A DNA stretch of 38,248 nucleotides from the NCBI GenBank assembly GCA_029259725.1, contig JAJDER010000188.1:1-38248 (forward strand). The letters are read 5' to 3'. Shown here one piece after another: positions 1-6,931 of this stretch. The DNA is from Planctomycetota bacterium. GTDB lineage: Bacteria > Planctomycetota > B15-G4. A model generated the notes under the pieces. That model did not search any database. It was not told the origin of the DNA and saw only the letters and a list, made by a program, of their open reading frames with translations. How positions within the stretch are numbered: position 1 is the stretch's first letter; each line of letters starts with the position of its first letter. The position numbers were made by a program, and so were the translations under genes.

Positions 1-311
1 GTGCGGGTGCGGGGGCCCTGGCCAGCGCGGAGTTCGACCGCATCTTCCGCGACAAGGGCCTGCCCGATGACATACCCGAGACGGACTTCCCGTCCGATCT
101 GGTGGACGAGGACGGGGTCTGGATCGCGAAGGTCCTGACCCACGTGGCGCTGGCTCCCAGCACCTCGGCGGCGCGACGGCTGGTCAAGGAGGGCGGTGTG
201 CGTGTCGATGGCGAGAAGGTGGGCGACGAGCAGGCCCGTCTCCCCCCGGGTGCCGACTGCCTGCTCCAGGTCGGCAAGCGCCGCTTCCATCGCGTGAGGA
301 TCCCGTCATGA
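1..311 (+). CDS. tyrS: Tyrosyl-tRNA synthetase, C-terminal fragment (5' end outside window)
   Basis: The reading frame is open from base 3, so the gene starts upstream of the window. The visible 102 residues match the end of bacterial TyrRS. A helical linker (EFDRIFRDKGLPDDIPE) leads into an S4 RNA-binding domain with the signature SAARRLVKEGGVRVDG and a short final strand ending QVGKRRFHRVRI. In the family this domain grips tRNA-Tyr while the missing N-terminal Rossmann domain charges it with tyrosine. The stop codon TGA overlaps the next start as ATGA, so the following secreted protein is probably co-transcribed. An isolated S4 protein is unlikely because the upstream linker is also typical of TyrRS. 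Confidence 0.88.
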   Translation, partial: AGAGALASAEFDRIFRDKGLPDDIPETDFPSDLVDEDGVWIAKVLTHVALAPSTSAARRLVKEGGVRVDGEKVGDEQARLPPGADCLLQVGKRRFHRVRIPS

Positions 312-1285
312 AGGCCCTGTCGCTCGTTGCCCCCGCCCTGGTCGCGGTGCTGGCACTCCCGTGGGGTGGCACGGCGTGGGCGCAGGTGGATGCCGGTGTC
401 GCGGCGGACACCGACCGGGAAGCAGACCCCGCGACGGAGGCGTCGCCCTGGTATCTGGAGCGCGGTACGGAGCCGCGTGACCCCGAGCCCGGCGACGACC
501 TTCCCTCGGTGATCTTCGAGCTCCAGGCGCAGCTTCGCGACGGAGCTGTCCCGGGCTTCTACGACGGCCAGTTCGCGTCCACGGCGGACCGGCCCGAGGA
601 GTTGGCACGGCTGGCCCGCGACGAGGACATCCCCCACGTGTTGCGCATGTGGGCGGTCATGGCCCTGCAGGAAGCGACCGGTGGCGATGCCTTGCGCGAA
701 GCTCTCACACCGCTCCTGCTCACGCCGCGGCTCGAATTCAACATCGAGGAGAACATCTTCCACGAGCGGCGCAGCCGGCCGACGGGCGAGGTCGACTGGA
801 TCCGCGTCCAGCTCGACGCCGATCTCTCGCGCCACGCGCGGTTCGCGCTGGCCAAGGGGGGCATCGAGGAACCCATCCGCGCCAAGATCGACGTGATGGA
901 GCGCTTCGTGAGGCGCATGATGCTGCGCCTGCTGGATCCGGCGTTGCGTTCGGATCAATGGTCCGATGTGGACTTCGGACGTTCGGTCATCTTCGACATC
1001 GCCTACCACTACCAGCAGTTCGATGACTTCGACACCGCGTCGGTCTGGTTCCGCAAGCTCACCGAGGGACTGCCCGGCCAACCCGACACGCGCTGGGCGC
1101 ACTACAACCTGGCGTGCATCGCGGCCCTCCAGGGGCGGCCGGAAGACGCGGTCGGGCACCTCGGGCAGGCCTATGAGGTCGGATTCACCGACATCGACTG
1201 GATGGACGAGGACGGCGATCTGGCCACCCTCCGCGAGCGCGACGACTACAAGGCGCTCCGCCGACGTATCCTCGTGGGTGACTGA
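308..1285 (+). CDS. Secreted TPR-like protein of unknown function
   Basis: A protein of 325 residues. The first 26 residues form a signal peptide: MK, a hydrophobic stretch, then a likely AWA-Q cleavage site. The middle section (about 60-210) is helical and contains the pairs RRSRPTGEVDW and RFVRRMMLRLLDPALRS. I recognise no enzyme motif in it. Residues about 220-320 look like TPR helices (AYHYQQFDDFDTASVWFRKL, then HYNLACIAALQGRPEDAVGHLGQAYE), followed by the WMDEDGDLATLRERDDYKALRRRI block that often closes TPR arrays. The likely role is a periplasmic or envelope scaffold. The start overlaps the tyrS stop by four bases. Function unknown. Confidence 0.8.
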   Translation: MKALSLVAPALVAVLALPWGGTAWAQVDAGVAADTDREADPATEASPWYLERGTEPRDPEPGDDLPSVIFELQAQLRDGAVPGFYDGQFASTADRPEELARLARDEDIPHVLRMWAVMALQEATGGDALREALTPLLLTPRLEFNIEENIFHERRSRPTGEVDWIRVQLDADLSRHARFALAKGGIEEPIRAKIDVMERFVRRMMLRLLDPALRSDQWSDVDFGRSVIFDIAYHYQQFDDFDTASVWFRKLTEGLPGQPDTRWAHYNLACIAALQGRPEDAVGHLGQAYEVGFTDIDWMDEDGDLATLRERDDYKALRRRILVGD

Positions 1286-1464
1286 GTCGCTCGCCATCGA
1301 GGGGAGTCGGGCCCGGCTTTCCTGAACACCTCTTCCGGACTTCATCCAGCCGACCGGGGAGCCTAACTCGCAGATTCCCAGGGACTTAGGTGATGGGGCC
1401 GTCACTCACGGCTTGGCGCGGAATGTGGACAGCCTGTGGGAACACGGTGAGCGACTTGACGGCA

Positions 1465-1478
1465 ACCTGTGCACAGGT
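1465..1478. promoter_or_regulatory. Perfect 14-base palindrome, candidate operator
   Basis: ACCTGTGCACAGGT is identical to its reverse complement and has the size of a dimeric repressor site. It sits in the gene-free stretch upstream of the GGDEF gene. A TTGAC sequence at 1456-1460 and GTCAA at 1477-1481 flank it, so the wider region can also fold as a hairpin. The binding protein is unknown. Confidence 0.35.
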
Positions 1479-1617
1479 CAACATTCTGAAACGTCTGCTC
1501 GGACCTCTCGAGGGTTCGAACGACGAGATCCATTGCGTCAGTGGTCGCGCGGGGCTTGAGCCGTTTTCCCCTCCCCAACCGCCATCTCCAGTCTCGCGAG
1601 ACCACCGACCACGACAT

Positions 1618-1656
1618 GTTGGCCCTGCTCGCTTCGCGGGCAGGGCCAACTTTTTT
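1618..1656 (+). terminator. Strong rho-independent terminator
   Basis: A 15-base-pair stem (GTTGGCCCTGCTCGC against GCGGGCAGGGCCAAC, one G-T pair) closes on a TTC loop and is followed at once by six T residues. It works on the + strand only, since the opposite side has no T run. It insulates the GGDEF gene from upstream transcription. Confidence 0.9.
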
Positions 1657-1712
1657 CATGTTTCGGTATGCTTCCCGCCCGAACGGTTCAGCGCGCCGGG
1701 GTCCGCGTTCGA

Positions 1713-1718
1713 TAGGTT
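1713..1718 (+). promoter_or_regulatory. Candidate -10 box for a leaderless GGDEF transcript
   Basis: TAGGTT lies exactly eight bases before the ATG at 1727. This fits TANNNT -10 elements whose transcript begins at or next to the start codon. No clear -35 element is seen. The same arrangement occurs before the genes starting at 11964, 17455, 22415, 30128 and 30088. Confidence 0.45.
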
Positions 1719-1726
1719 GGGATGTG

Positions 1727-2230
1727 ATGGACGATCGCACACGCGAAGCAGGTGACACGGGGCTCTTCAGCTACACGCAGATCCTGCATCTGCTGAAGAT
1801 CGAGTTCTCCCGCGCACGCCGATATCAGTACCAGCTGTCGTGCGTGCTGGTCGAGATCGACCGGCTGGGATCGCTCGGCGACATGCACGGGCATGCCGTC
1901 CGCGATCAGGTCGAGAACGCCGTTGCGGACCTGCTGAACAGGCATTCCCGCAGCTGCGATTTCGTGGGCCGTCTCGGCGACCGCTTCGTGCTGGTCCTGC
2001 CACACACCGATGCCAAGGGTGCGCAGCTGCTGGCGACGCGCCTGCACGATCGCATCAGCGAGCTGGACGTGCGCATGGACGACCGCCCGCTGCGCGTCTC
2101 GGCGAGTGTCGGCGTGGCCACCCAGGATGGCGACGACTCGATCTTCTTCGACACCGTGCTGAAGCGGGCCGAGGGCGCGCTGGCCGAGGTCGTCTCCAAG
2201 GGCGGCGACTCGGTCGCGCTGGCCAGCTGA
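1727..2230 (+). CDS. Stand-alone degenerate GGDEF-domain protein
   Basis: A protein of 167 residues that is almost entirely one GGDEF (diguanylate cyclase) domain, with no sensor or membrane segment. The first half has the fold's usual marks: a metal-site strand VLVEIDRLGSLGDMHGH (residues 41-57) and the helix that follows. The active-site signature, normally GG[DE]EF, reads L83-G84-D85-R86-F87, so the first glycine and the catalytic glutamate are replaced. The later SASVGVAT strand is kept. I infer an inactive cyclase that may bind GTP or c-di-GMP as a regulator. The ATG at 1727 is chosen because the domain starts soon after it and a TAGGTT box precedes it; the GTG at 1724 is an alternative. 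Confidence 0.85.
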   Translation: MDDRTREAGDTGLFSYTQILHLLKIEFSRARRYQYQLSCVLVEIDRLGSLGDMHGHAVRDQVENAVADLLNRHSRSCDFVGRLGDRFVLVLPHTDAKGAQLLATRLHDRISELDVRMDDRPLRVSASVGVATQDGDDSIFFDTVLKRAEGALAEVVSKGGDSVALAS

Positions 2231-2244
2231 GGCCGTCCCCTGCC

Positions 2245-3564
2245 TCAGGGCAGGACGTCGACGGCTGGCGACACCGCGATCAGGCGCGGCGCTCCATCGG
2301 GACCGGGTGGGGCCAGGAGCACCACACAGGCCGAGAGGCCGGCCTCGCCGGCCGTCTCGAAGGCGACGGGGGAGACGCCGACCCGCGCCCTGCCACCCTC
2401 CGACAGCGCACCGGAGAAGCTCGGATCGAGGCGGGCCAGGGCCAGGATGTCGTCCTCGAGCAGGGGGATCGCCCGGCCCGCGACCTCGAAGGCGTCCTCC
2501 GGGCCGGCCCGGCGTGAGCACAGGACCTGGAACGCCGTCCCCGGCGGGCCCGACAGCAGCAGGCGGCCGCCGGCCTCGGCCTCCAGCTGGGCGAAGGCCT
2601 CGACCGGGCCCGGTGACGCCCCGGTCAGGCCCTCCCTGGCCCTGGGATCGGCGGGGGCCCTGAGCTCGGCCGGGACGAGCCCGGCATCGACCAGGCCGGC
2701 CTCCAGCCCTTCGGCGACGAGTTGGTAGCCGGCCAGGTTGGGGTGGTGATCGTTGAACATCAGGGGCTCGTACCCGAACTCCGCGAAGTGACCGGTGAAG
2801 GCGCGGGCGTGGTCCACCAGCACGACACCCTGCTCCGCCGCGACCTCCCGGGCGGCGGCATTCACGTCGGCGAAGGGCCCCTCCGACTCGGCGTAGGTCA
2901 TCAGCACCGGCCGAGTCCCGGTGTCGCGGCAGAGCGACACGATGGAGCGGAGGTGTGCTGCGGTGAGCGCGGTCAGGGCGGGACCGGAGCGCACTCCCGC
3001 CTCGAGCGACGTCGCGTTGACCGGCCGCGGGCCCGCTCCGCGATCGACGAAGAACTCCCCGCGCTCGTCGCTGCTGATCTCGAACGGGTGCGCCGACGTC
3101 ACTCCGGCCGTGAGCACGCGGACGAGGCGGACCAGTTTGAGCCGGCCCATCCAGGCCCCGGGCGTGTTCTCGGCGGTCGTGTTCCAGGTGTCGTTGATGC
3201 CGACGAGCACCACCACCAGGTCCGGATCCAGGGCGTCGAGATCGGCGGCCAGGCCCGCCTCGACCTGGGCCGAGTTCTGCCCCGGAACACCGCGGTTCAG
3301 GACGGCCACGGGCGCTTCGTAGCGTCGACCAAGACGGCTGGCGAGCAGGGCCGGATAGGCGTACAGCCGGGGCAGGTGCAGGCCGTAGGTATGGCTGTCG
3401 CCCACGCACAGCACGGTGAGAGCCTGCCGCCCGTCCGGGGGGCCGTCACGACGCGCCGAGAGGGTGGCGACCACCGGGCCCGCTGCCTGGAGCGCGAGTT
3501 CCAGCAGGACCAGGAGGAGCAGGGCGCCGAGCAGCCGGCGAGGCCACCGGCGCCCGCGGCTCAC
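2245..3564 (-). CDS. SGNH/GDSL-type hydrolase, membrane-anchored
   Basis: A protein of 439 residues with an N-terminal membrane anchor (LLGALLLLVLLELALQ, residues 11-26). It carries SGNH hydrolase blocks: GDSHTYG at 55-61 with the nucleophile Ser57, the oxyanion region RGVPGQNSAQ (91-100), GINDTWN (122-128), and the C-terminal block NDHHPNLAGY (271-280) supplying Asp and His. Family members cleave ester bonds, often acetyl groups on cell-wall or surface sugars. About 130 residues after the hydrolase domain probably form an extra beta domain. The start overlaps the upstream sulfatase-fold gene by ATGA, so the two are translated together. The substrate is probably extracytoplasmic but unknown. 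The spacing from the last Asp to His is two rather than the usual three residues. Confidence 0.87.
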   Translation of the reverse strand: MSRGRRWPRRLLGALLLLVLLELALQAAGPVVATLSARRDGPPDGRQALTVLCVGDSHTYGLHLPRLYAYPALLASRLGRRYEAPVAVLNRGVPGQNSAQVEAGLAADLDALDPDLVVVLVGINDTWNTTAENTPGAWMGRLKLVRLVRVLTAGVTSAHPFEISSDERGEFFVDRGAGPRPVNATSLEAGVRSGPALTALTAAHLRSIVSLCRDTGTRPVLMTYAESEGPFADVNAAAREVAAEQGVVLVDHARAFTGHFAEFGYEPLMFNDHHPNLAGYQLVAEGLEAGLVDAGLVPAELRAPADPRAREGLTGASPGPVEAFAQLEAEAGGRLLLSGPPGTAFQVLCSRRAGPEDAFEVAGRAIPLLEDDILALARLDPSFSGALSEGGRARVGVSPVAFETAGEAGLSACVVLLAPPGPDGAPRLIAVSPAVDVLP

Positions 3565-5132
3565 CGATCCTCGCCCGGTTGCTGGGAATCGGTGTACCCG
3601 AACGCCTGCATCGTCTCCCGCAAGGACAACTCGCTCATGGCGACGCCCACATCCTGGTACTGGGCGACGATCTCGAGCTGCTCCAGGCGCGCGCTGTCGA
3701 ACGCCTCGATGGCGCCGCGCACGCGTGGATCGTCCGGCGTGCTCTCCGCGAGGTTGTGCTCCTCGCCGGGGTCGGCGGCGAGATCGTAGACCTCGATGCG
3801 CTCGCCCTCCTCGACCGGCGCTCCGCTGAGATCCTGCTCGCGCTCCGGTGACCAGGCGATGCGCGTGCGTCGCACGACCTTCATGCCGTGGTGCACGATG
3901 CCCTCGTGCAGCACGTAGTAGCCCTCGGGCTTGGCGGGGAAGAAGGACAGCGCCGAGGGCGAAGGCCGTGGCACGACCGTCCCGGTCCCTTCCATGAGCG
4001 GCAGCAGGCTGCGGCCGTAGTGCCGCGGGTCCGCCTCGATGCCCGCATAATCCATCAGCGTCGGCAGCACATCGCAGAGGGAGACGGCGGTGTCGAAGCT
4101 CTGGCCGCCAGGGATCCGACCGGGGGCCCAGAACAACATCGGGACGCGCAGCACTTCGTCGTAGAGATGCGCACGGTGACCGAACCTGCCGTGCTCGAAG
4201 AACTCCTCACCGTGGTCGGCCGTGACCACGATCAGCGTCGTGTCGAGCCGCCCCTGCTTCTCGAGGCCCTGGAGCAGCTGCCCCAGGCAGGCGTCGACCC
4301 AGGCGAGCTCCGCGTCATACAGCGCCTTGAAGTGTTCCTCGTCGTCGGCCGGCATGTCGGCGTGGATGACGTCGGGGCGGCCGGTGGGGGCGTTGCCGTC
4401 CACGGGCCCGGCGTACTTCGGGTCCACGAAGGCGTCCACGAACTGCGGCGGCGCCATGTAGTCGTAGTGCGGATCGAACAGGTGCAGGAACAGCAGGTTG
4501 CGCGGGCGGGACGTCCGCTTGAGCTGCGTGCGCGCCTGACCGATGACGCGATCCGACGTGACCTCGCGGTGCGACAGCGCCTCGCGCCTGCCCTGCTGCT
4601 CGGCGCGCCGGTCGGCCGGGATGTCGAACACCGTGGGGTTGCGCAGCATGCGCTGGTAGATGTCGAAGCCGCGGTCGAAACCGTAGCGCCCGTGCACGTA
4701 GGGCGCGGTGAAGAAGCCGGCGGTCGCGAAGTCGGCCTCGGCGAAGATCTCACCCATGGTCGGGCGGCTTGGATCGAGCACCAGGAAGTCGATGACCACG
4801 TTGTGCACGCCTGGGGGCTGTCCCGTGAAGAGGGACATGTGCGACGGCAGGGTCCAGGGAGCCGTGGTGCGGGCCTCGGTGAACACGACCCCTTCTCTCG
4901 CGAGGCGCGCCAGGGTCGGCGTGGTGTCCTTGTCGTAGCCGTAGGGCGTGAGGTGATCCGGCCGCGTCGTGTCCATCGAGATGACGATGATGGTCATCTC
5001 GTCCTGGCCGCCGCAGCCGGGCAGCACCGCAAGCAGGAACGTCGCCACCAACAGCAACACGCCCGCCGGCGAGACGGGCGTGTCGGCTGTTCGGATCGGG
5101 GAGCGGCCCTCGCCGACCCCGGCGGGGCTCAC
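3561..5132 (-). CDS. Sulfatase-fold lipoprotein with threonine at the nucleophile position
   Basis: A protein of 523 residues of the sulfatase/alkaline-phosphatase superfamily. A hydrophobic segment ends in the lipobox AVLPGC, so Cys40 is probably lipid-modified and the enzyme faces the periplasm. The metal-site start VISMDTTRPDHLTPYGY (about 50-66) and the later ADHGEEFFEHGRFGH block are present. The position that in true sulfatases is the formylglycine Cys or Ser (C-x-P-S-R) reads T94-L-P-S-H, so Thr94 is the likely nucleophile. Such members may act as phosphodiesterases, phosphotransferases or sulfatases of another kind; assigning sulfate ester hydrolysis would be a guess. It overlaps both operon neighbours by four bases. 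Confidence 0.87.
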   Translation of the reverse strand: MSPAGVGEGRSPIRTADTPVSPAGVLLLVATFLLAVLPGCGGQDEMTIIVISMDTTRPDHLTPYGYDKDTTPTLARLAREGVVFTEARTTAPWTLPSHMSLFTGQPPGVHNVVIDFLVLDPSRPTMGEIFAEADFATAGFFTAPYVHGRYGFDRGFDIYQRMLRNPTVFDIPADRRAEQQGRREALSHREVTSDRVIGQARTQLKRTSRPRNLLFLHLFDPHYDYMAPPQFVDAFVDPKYAGPVDGNAPTGRPDVIHADMPADDEEHFKALYDAELAWVDACLGQLLQGLEKQGRLDTTLIVVTADHGEEFFEHGRFGHRAHLYDEVLRVPMLFWAPGRIPGGQSFDTAVSLCDVLPTLMDYAGIEADPRHYGRSLLPLMEGTGTVVPRPSPSALSFFPAKPEGYYVLHEGIVHHGMKVVRRTRIAWSPEREQDLSGAPVEEGERIEVYDLAADPGEEHNLAESTPDDPRVRGAIEAFDSARLEQLEIVAQYQDVGVAMSELSLRETMQAFGYTDSQQPGEDR

Positions 5133-6241
5133 TTCTTGGGAACCCAGCCGTGGAAGGGCACCGGCTTCTCCGGCAGGTCCGGATGGTCGGCCTGCAGCAC
5201 GAGCGTCCCACGGAAGAAGCGCATGTCGATGTCGCTGTTGACGGTGACATCGACCTCGTAGTGCATGCCCGCCTCGACCGTGCGGATGTCCACCTCGAAG
5301 AACTCGGGCTTCTCGGTGAAGAGGTCGAACCCGGTGAGGTTGTAGGGCGTCGAGGGGTCGGTGTTCCTCACGACCATGGTGCGGGTCGTGGTCGTGTCCG
5401 GCTGCACCTGGTCGAAGGAGATGATCTTCGGCAGCGAGGGGTTGCCCGAGTCGAAGGTGACGTCCGACTCGACCACGCCCGAGAGGAAGAACTCGGTGAA
5501 GTTCACGCGCTCGTGGCCGATGAGCACGCGCACCTTGGCGCTGACCGTTCCCACCGGCCGGCTGCCCTCGAGCTTGACCGTGATGATCTTCCGGTTGTCG
5601 GTGTCGTTGGAGACGTCGAAGCCCAGGAACTCGGGAAGCGGCATGGTCTCGATGGCGCTCTCAAAGCCCTCGATGGTCCACTCCCCGATGTCGGACGACT
5701 CGAGCACCACGGTCTTCTCGATCGTCTCGCGCTTGCCGATGCTGCCCATGGTGAGCACGCTCGGGCTGATCGTCAGCGCCTTGGTGACCCGGGCGCGCAC
5801 GGGGATGCTGAGCGACGCGACCTGCGGGTCGAGATGGAACAGCTGGACCGACTTCTCGACCGAGCCGTGCTGATTGGCGGTCGAGAACTCCACGCCGACC
5901 TCGAATTCCTCGCCGGGGCCCAGGGTCACCAGGGCCTGGCCCGGGCGGGGCACGTTGGGGATCTCGGCTCCGTCGGGGCCCTTGAGCCTGGCCACCGTGC
6001 AGCCGCAGGAGGTCCGCACCTGCTGGACGGGCCAGTCGGCAGCTCCCGCGTTCTTGAACACCACCGTCTGCTTCAGGATCTCGCCGTCGAAGACGTCGCC
6101 GAAATCGACCACGGCGGGCGTCGGGACGATCGTGGCCGGGGCGGCCTCGTCGGAAGTGGCGCCCTGGCCCGCGGCGCTGGGGCCGAAGATCGCGAGGATC
6201 GTGCAGAGAAGGCTGGGGAAGAGGGTCATCGATGTGCTCAT
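5129..6241 (-). CDS. Secreted DUF1573-domain protein
   Basis: A protein of 370 residues. A signal peptide covers roughly residues 1-25 (LLCTILAIFGPSAAG). The DUF1573 domain follows with its typical VVDFGDVFDGEILKQTVVFKNAG strand pair and the signature SCGCT with Cys79 and Cys81. The rest is a row of beta-sandwich (Ig/ASH-like) segments. The domain is common in Planctomycetota and Bacteroidota surface proteins; its biochemical role is not established. I chose the ATG at 6241 because the signal peptide begins there, although the frame is open further upstream. It is the first gene of the operon with the sulfatase-fold lipoprotein and the SGNH hydrolase, which suggests a shared job on extracellular or envelope material. 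Confidence 0.87.
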   Translation of the reverse strand: MSTSMTLFPSLLCTILAIFGPSAAGQGATSDEAAPATIVPTPAVVDFGDVFDGEILKQTVVFKNAGAADWPVQQVRTSCGCTVARLKGPDGAEIPNVPRPGQALVTLGPGEEFEVGVEFSTANQHGSVEKSVQLFHLDPQVASLSIPVRARVTKALTISPSVLTMGSIGKRETIEKTVVLESSDIGEWTIEGFESAIETMPLPEFLGFDVSNDTDNRKIITVKLEGSRPVGTVSAKVRVLIGHERVNFTEFFLSGVVESDVTFDSGNPSLPKIISFDQVQPDTTTTRTMVVRNTDPSTPYNLTGFDLFTEKPEFFEVDIRTVEAGMHYEVDVTVNSDIDMRFFRGTLVLQADHPDLPEKPVPFHGWVPKK

Positions 6242-6276
6242 CGCCGTCCATCCGGGGTCAAGGATTCGGAACCAGC

Positions 6277-6299
6277 GGTACGATACGGAGCATCGTACC
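6277..6299. promoter_or_regulatory. Perfect inverted repeat in a divergent promoter region, candidate operator
   Basis: GGTACGAT and ATCGTACC are exact inverted copies separated by seven bases, placed between the divergent DUF1573 operon and the small + strand gene. A partial copy (TTACGAT) occurs near 6332. Its arms also resemble -10 boxes (TACGAT on the minus strand), so a regulator bound here could block the operon promoter. Confidence 0.45.
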
Positions 6300-6421
6300 A
6301 AGGCGCTGGATCGGTTGTCGTGCCACGGATCCGTTACGATATTCTGCTCTGCACGGGCCTCCGGTAGCATCGGCGGCACCCTCTTCCCCTTCCCTCTGCA
6401 GCACTCAGGAACCCGACCCTG

Positions 6422-6931
6422 ATGAAGAACCCCTCCCTGATGACCGCTTCGGCTCTCATCGGCCTGGCCGTCGTGGTCGGTGCCGCCACCTACCTGACTT
6501 CCGGAGACGGCGACGACCAGGCCGTGTCGCTGATCGAGGCGGTCGAGCCGGTCGAGCGCGTCACCTACAAGGACCTGTCACCCCACGAGATGCGCAAGAA
6601 GGGCCGACTCGAGGAGGCCAAGCGCTACCTCGCCCGGGTGAAGCAGGAGGGCAAGGACGTGGGTGGCCTGATCAAGATCAAGGACACCTCGGGTGACCCG
6701 CTGTACGTCTGGCCCGAGCTGATCGAGGGCGTCGGCGCCTATGGCGAGCAAAAGTTCATGATGGCGCAGGTCAAGCGCCGCGCGGGCGTGCCCCTCGTGC
6801 AGCCCATTCGCCCGGCCGGCGCCAAGGCCAAGTTGAGCAAGAAGAAGGTGCAGGTCGGCTTCGCCCAGGACGCGCCGAACTACGGTGACCGCGGCGGCAT
6901 GGGTGATGGTGAGGACGACGGCGGGAACTGA
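6422..6931 (+). CDS. Small membrane-anchored protein of unknown function
   Basis: A protein of 169 residues. Residues about 7-26 (MTASALIGLAVVVGAATYLT) form one membrane segment or uncleaved signal. A charged section follows (SPHEMRKKGRLEEAKRYLAR), then a compact middle (IKDTSGDPLYVWPELIEGVG), then a lysine-rich and glycine/aspartate-rich tail ending GDGEDDGGN. I recognise no family. A TAGCAT box at 6365-6370 could be a promoter with a leader of about 40 bases. The last 52 bases overlap the end of the convergent GT-C gene on the other strand, so both C-termini are constrained by the same DNA. Confidence 0.7.
   Translation: MKNPSLMTASALIGLAVVVGAATYLTSGDGDDQAVSLIEAVEPVERVTYKDLSPHEMRKKGRLEEAKRYLARVKQEGKDVGGLIKIKDTSGDPLYVWPELIEGVGAYGEQKFMMAQVKRRAGVPLVQPIRPAGAKAKLSKKKVQVGFAQDAPNYGDRGGMGDGEDDGGN

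Larger units (their letters stand above)
1286..1726. other. 440-base intergenic stretch, possible small-RNA locus
   Basis: No convincing protein lies here: the short open frames start without a plausible initiation site and show no family resemblance. The stretch holds a perfect palindrome (1465-1478), a strong intrinsic terminator (1618-1656) and a TANNNT box (1713-1718) just before the next gene. The terminator is more than 330 bases past the upstream stop, which is far for a simple end of the tyrS operon. An independent non-coding transcript ending at it is therefore possible. I do not recognise 6S RNA, tmRNA, RNase P RNA or SRP RNA in it. Confidence 0.4.

Noticed and set aside
1423-1478. 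Several TGTGGNNNN-like words suggesting DnaA boxes or an origin
   Set aside because: They match the DnaA box poorly, and no dnaA, dnaN or AT-rich unwinding element is nearby.
1511-1524. TTCGAA at 1515-1520, similar to a tRNA T-loop
   Set aside because: The bases around it do not form a T-stem and no anticodon or acceptor stem can be drawn.
1688-3409. A 573-codon open frame on the minus strand across the GGDEF gene and the SGNH gene
   Set aside because: It is a frame shadow of the SGNH hydrolase and antisense to the GGDEF gene, with no recognisable domain.
3888-5261. A 457-codon open frame on the + strand opposite the sulfatase-fold gene
   Set aside because: Its composition is His/Val/Arg-rich without a domain, while the minus strand carries a lipobox and superfamily motifs.
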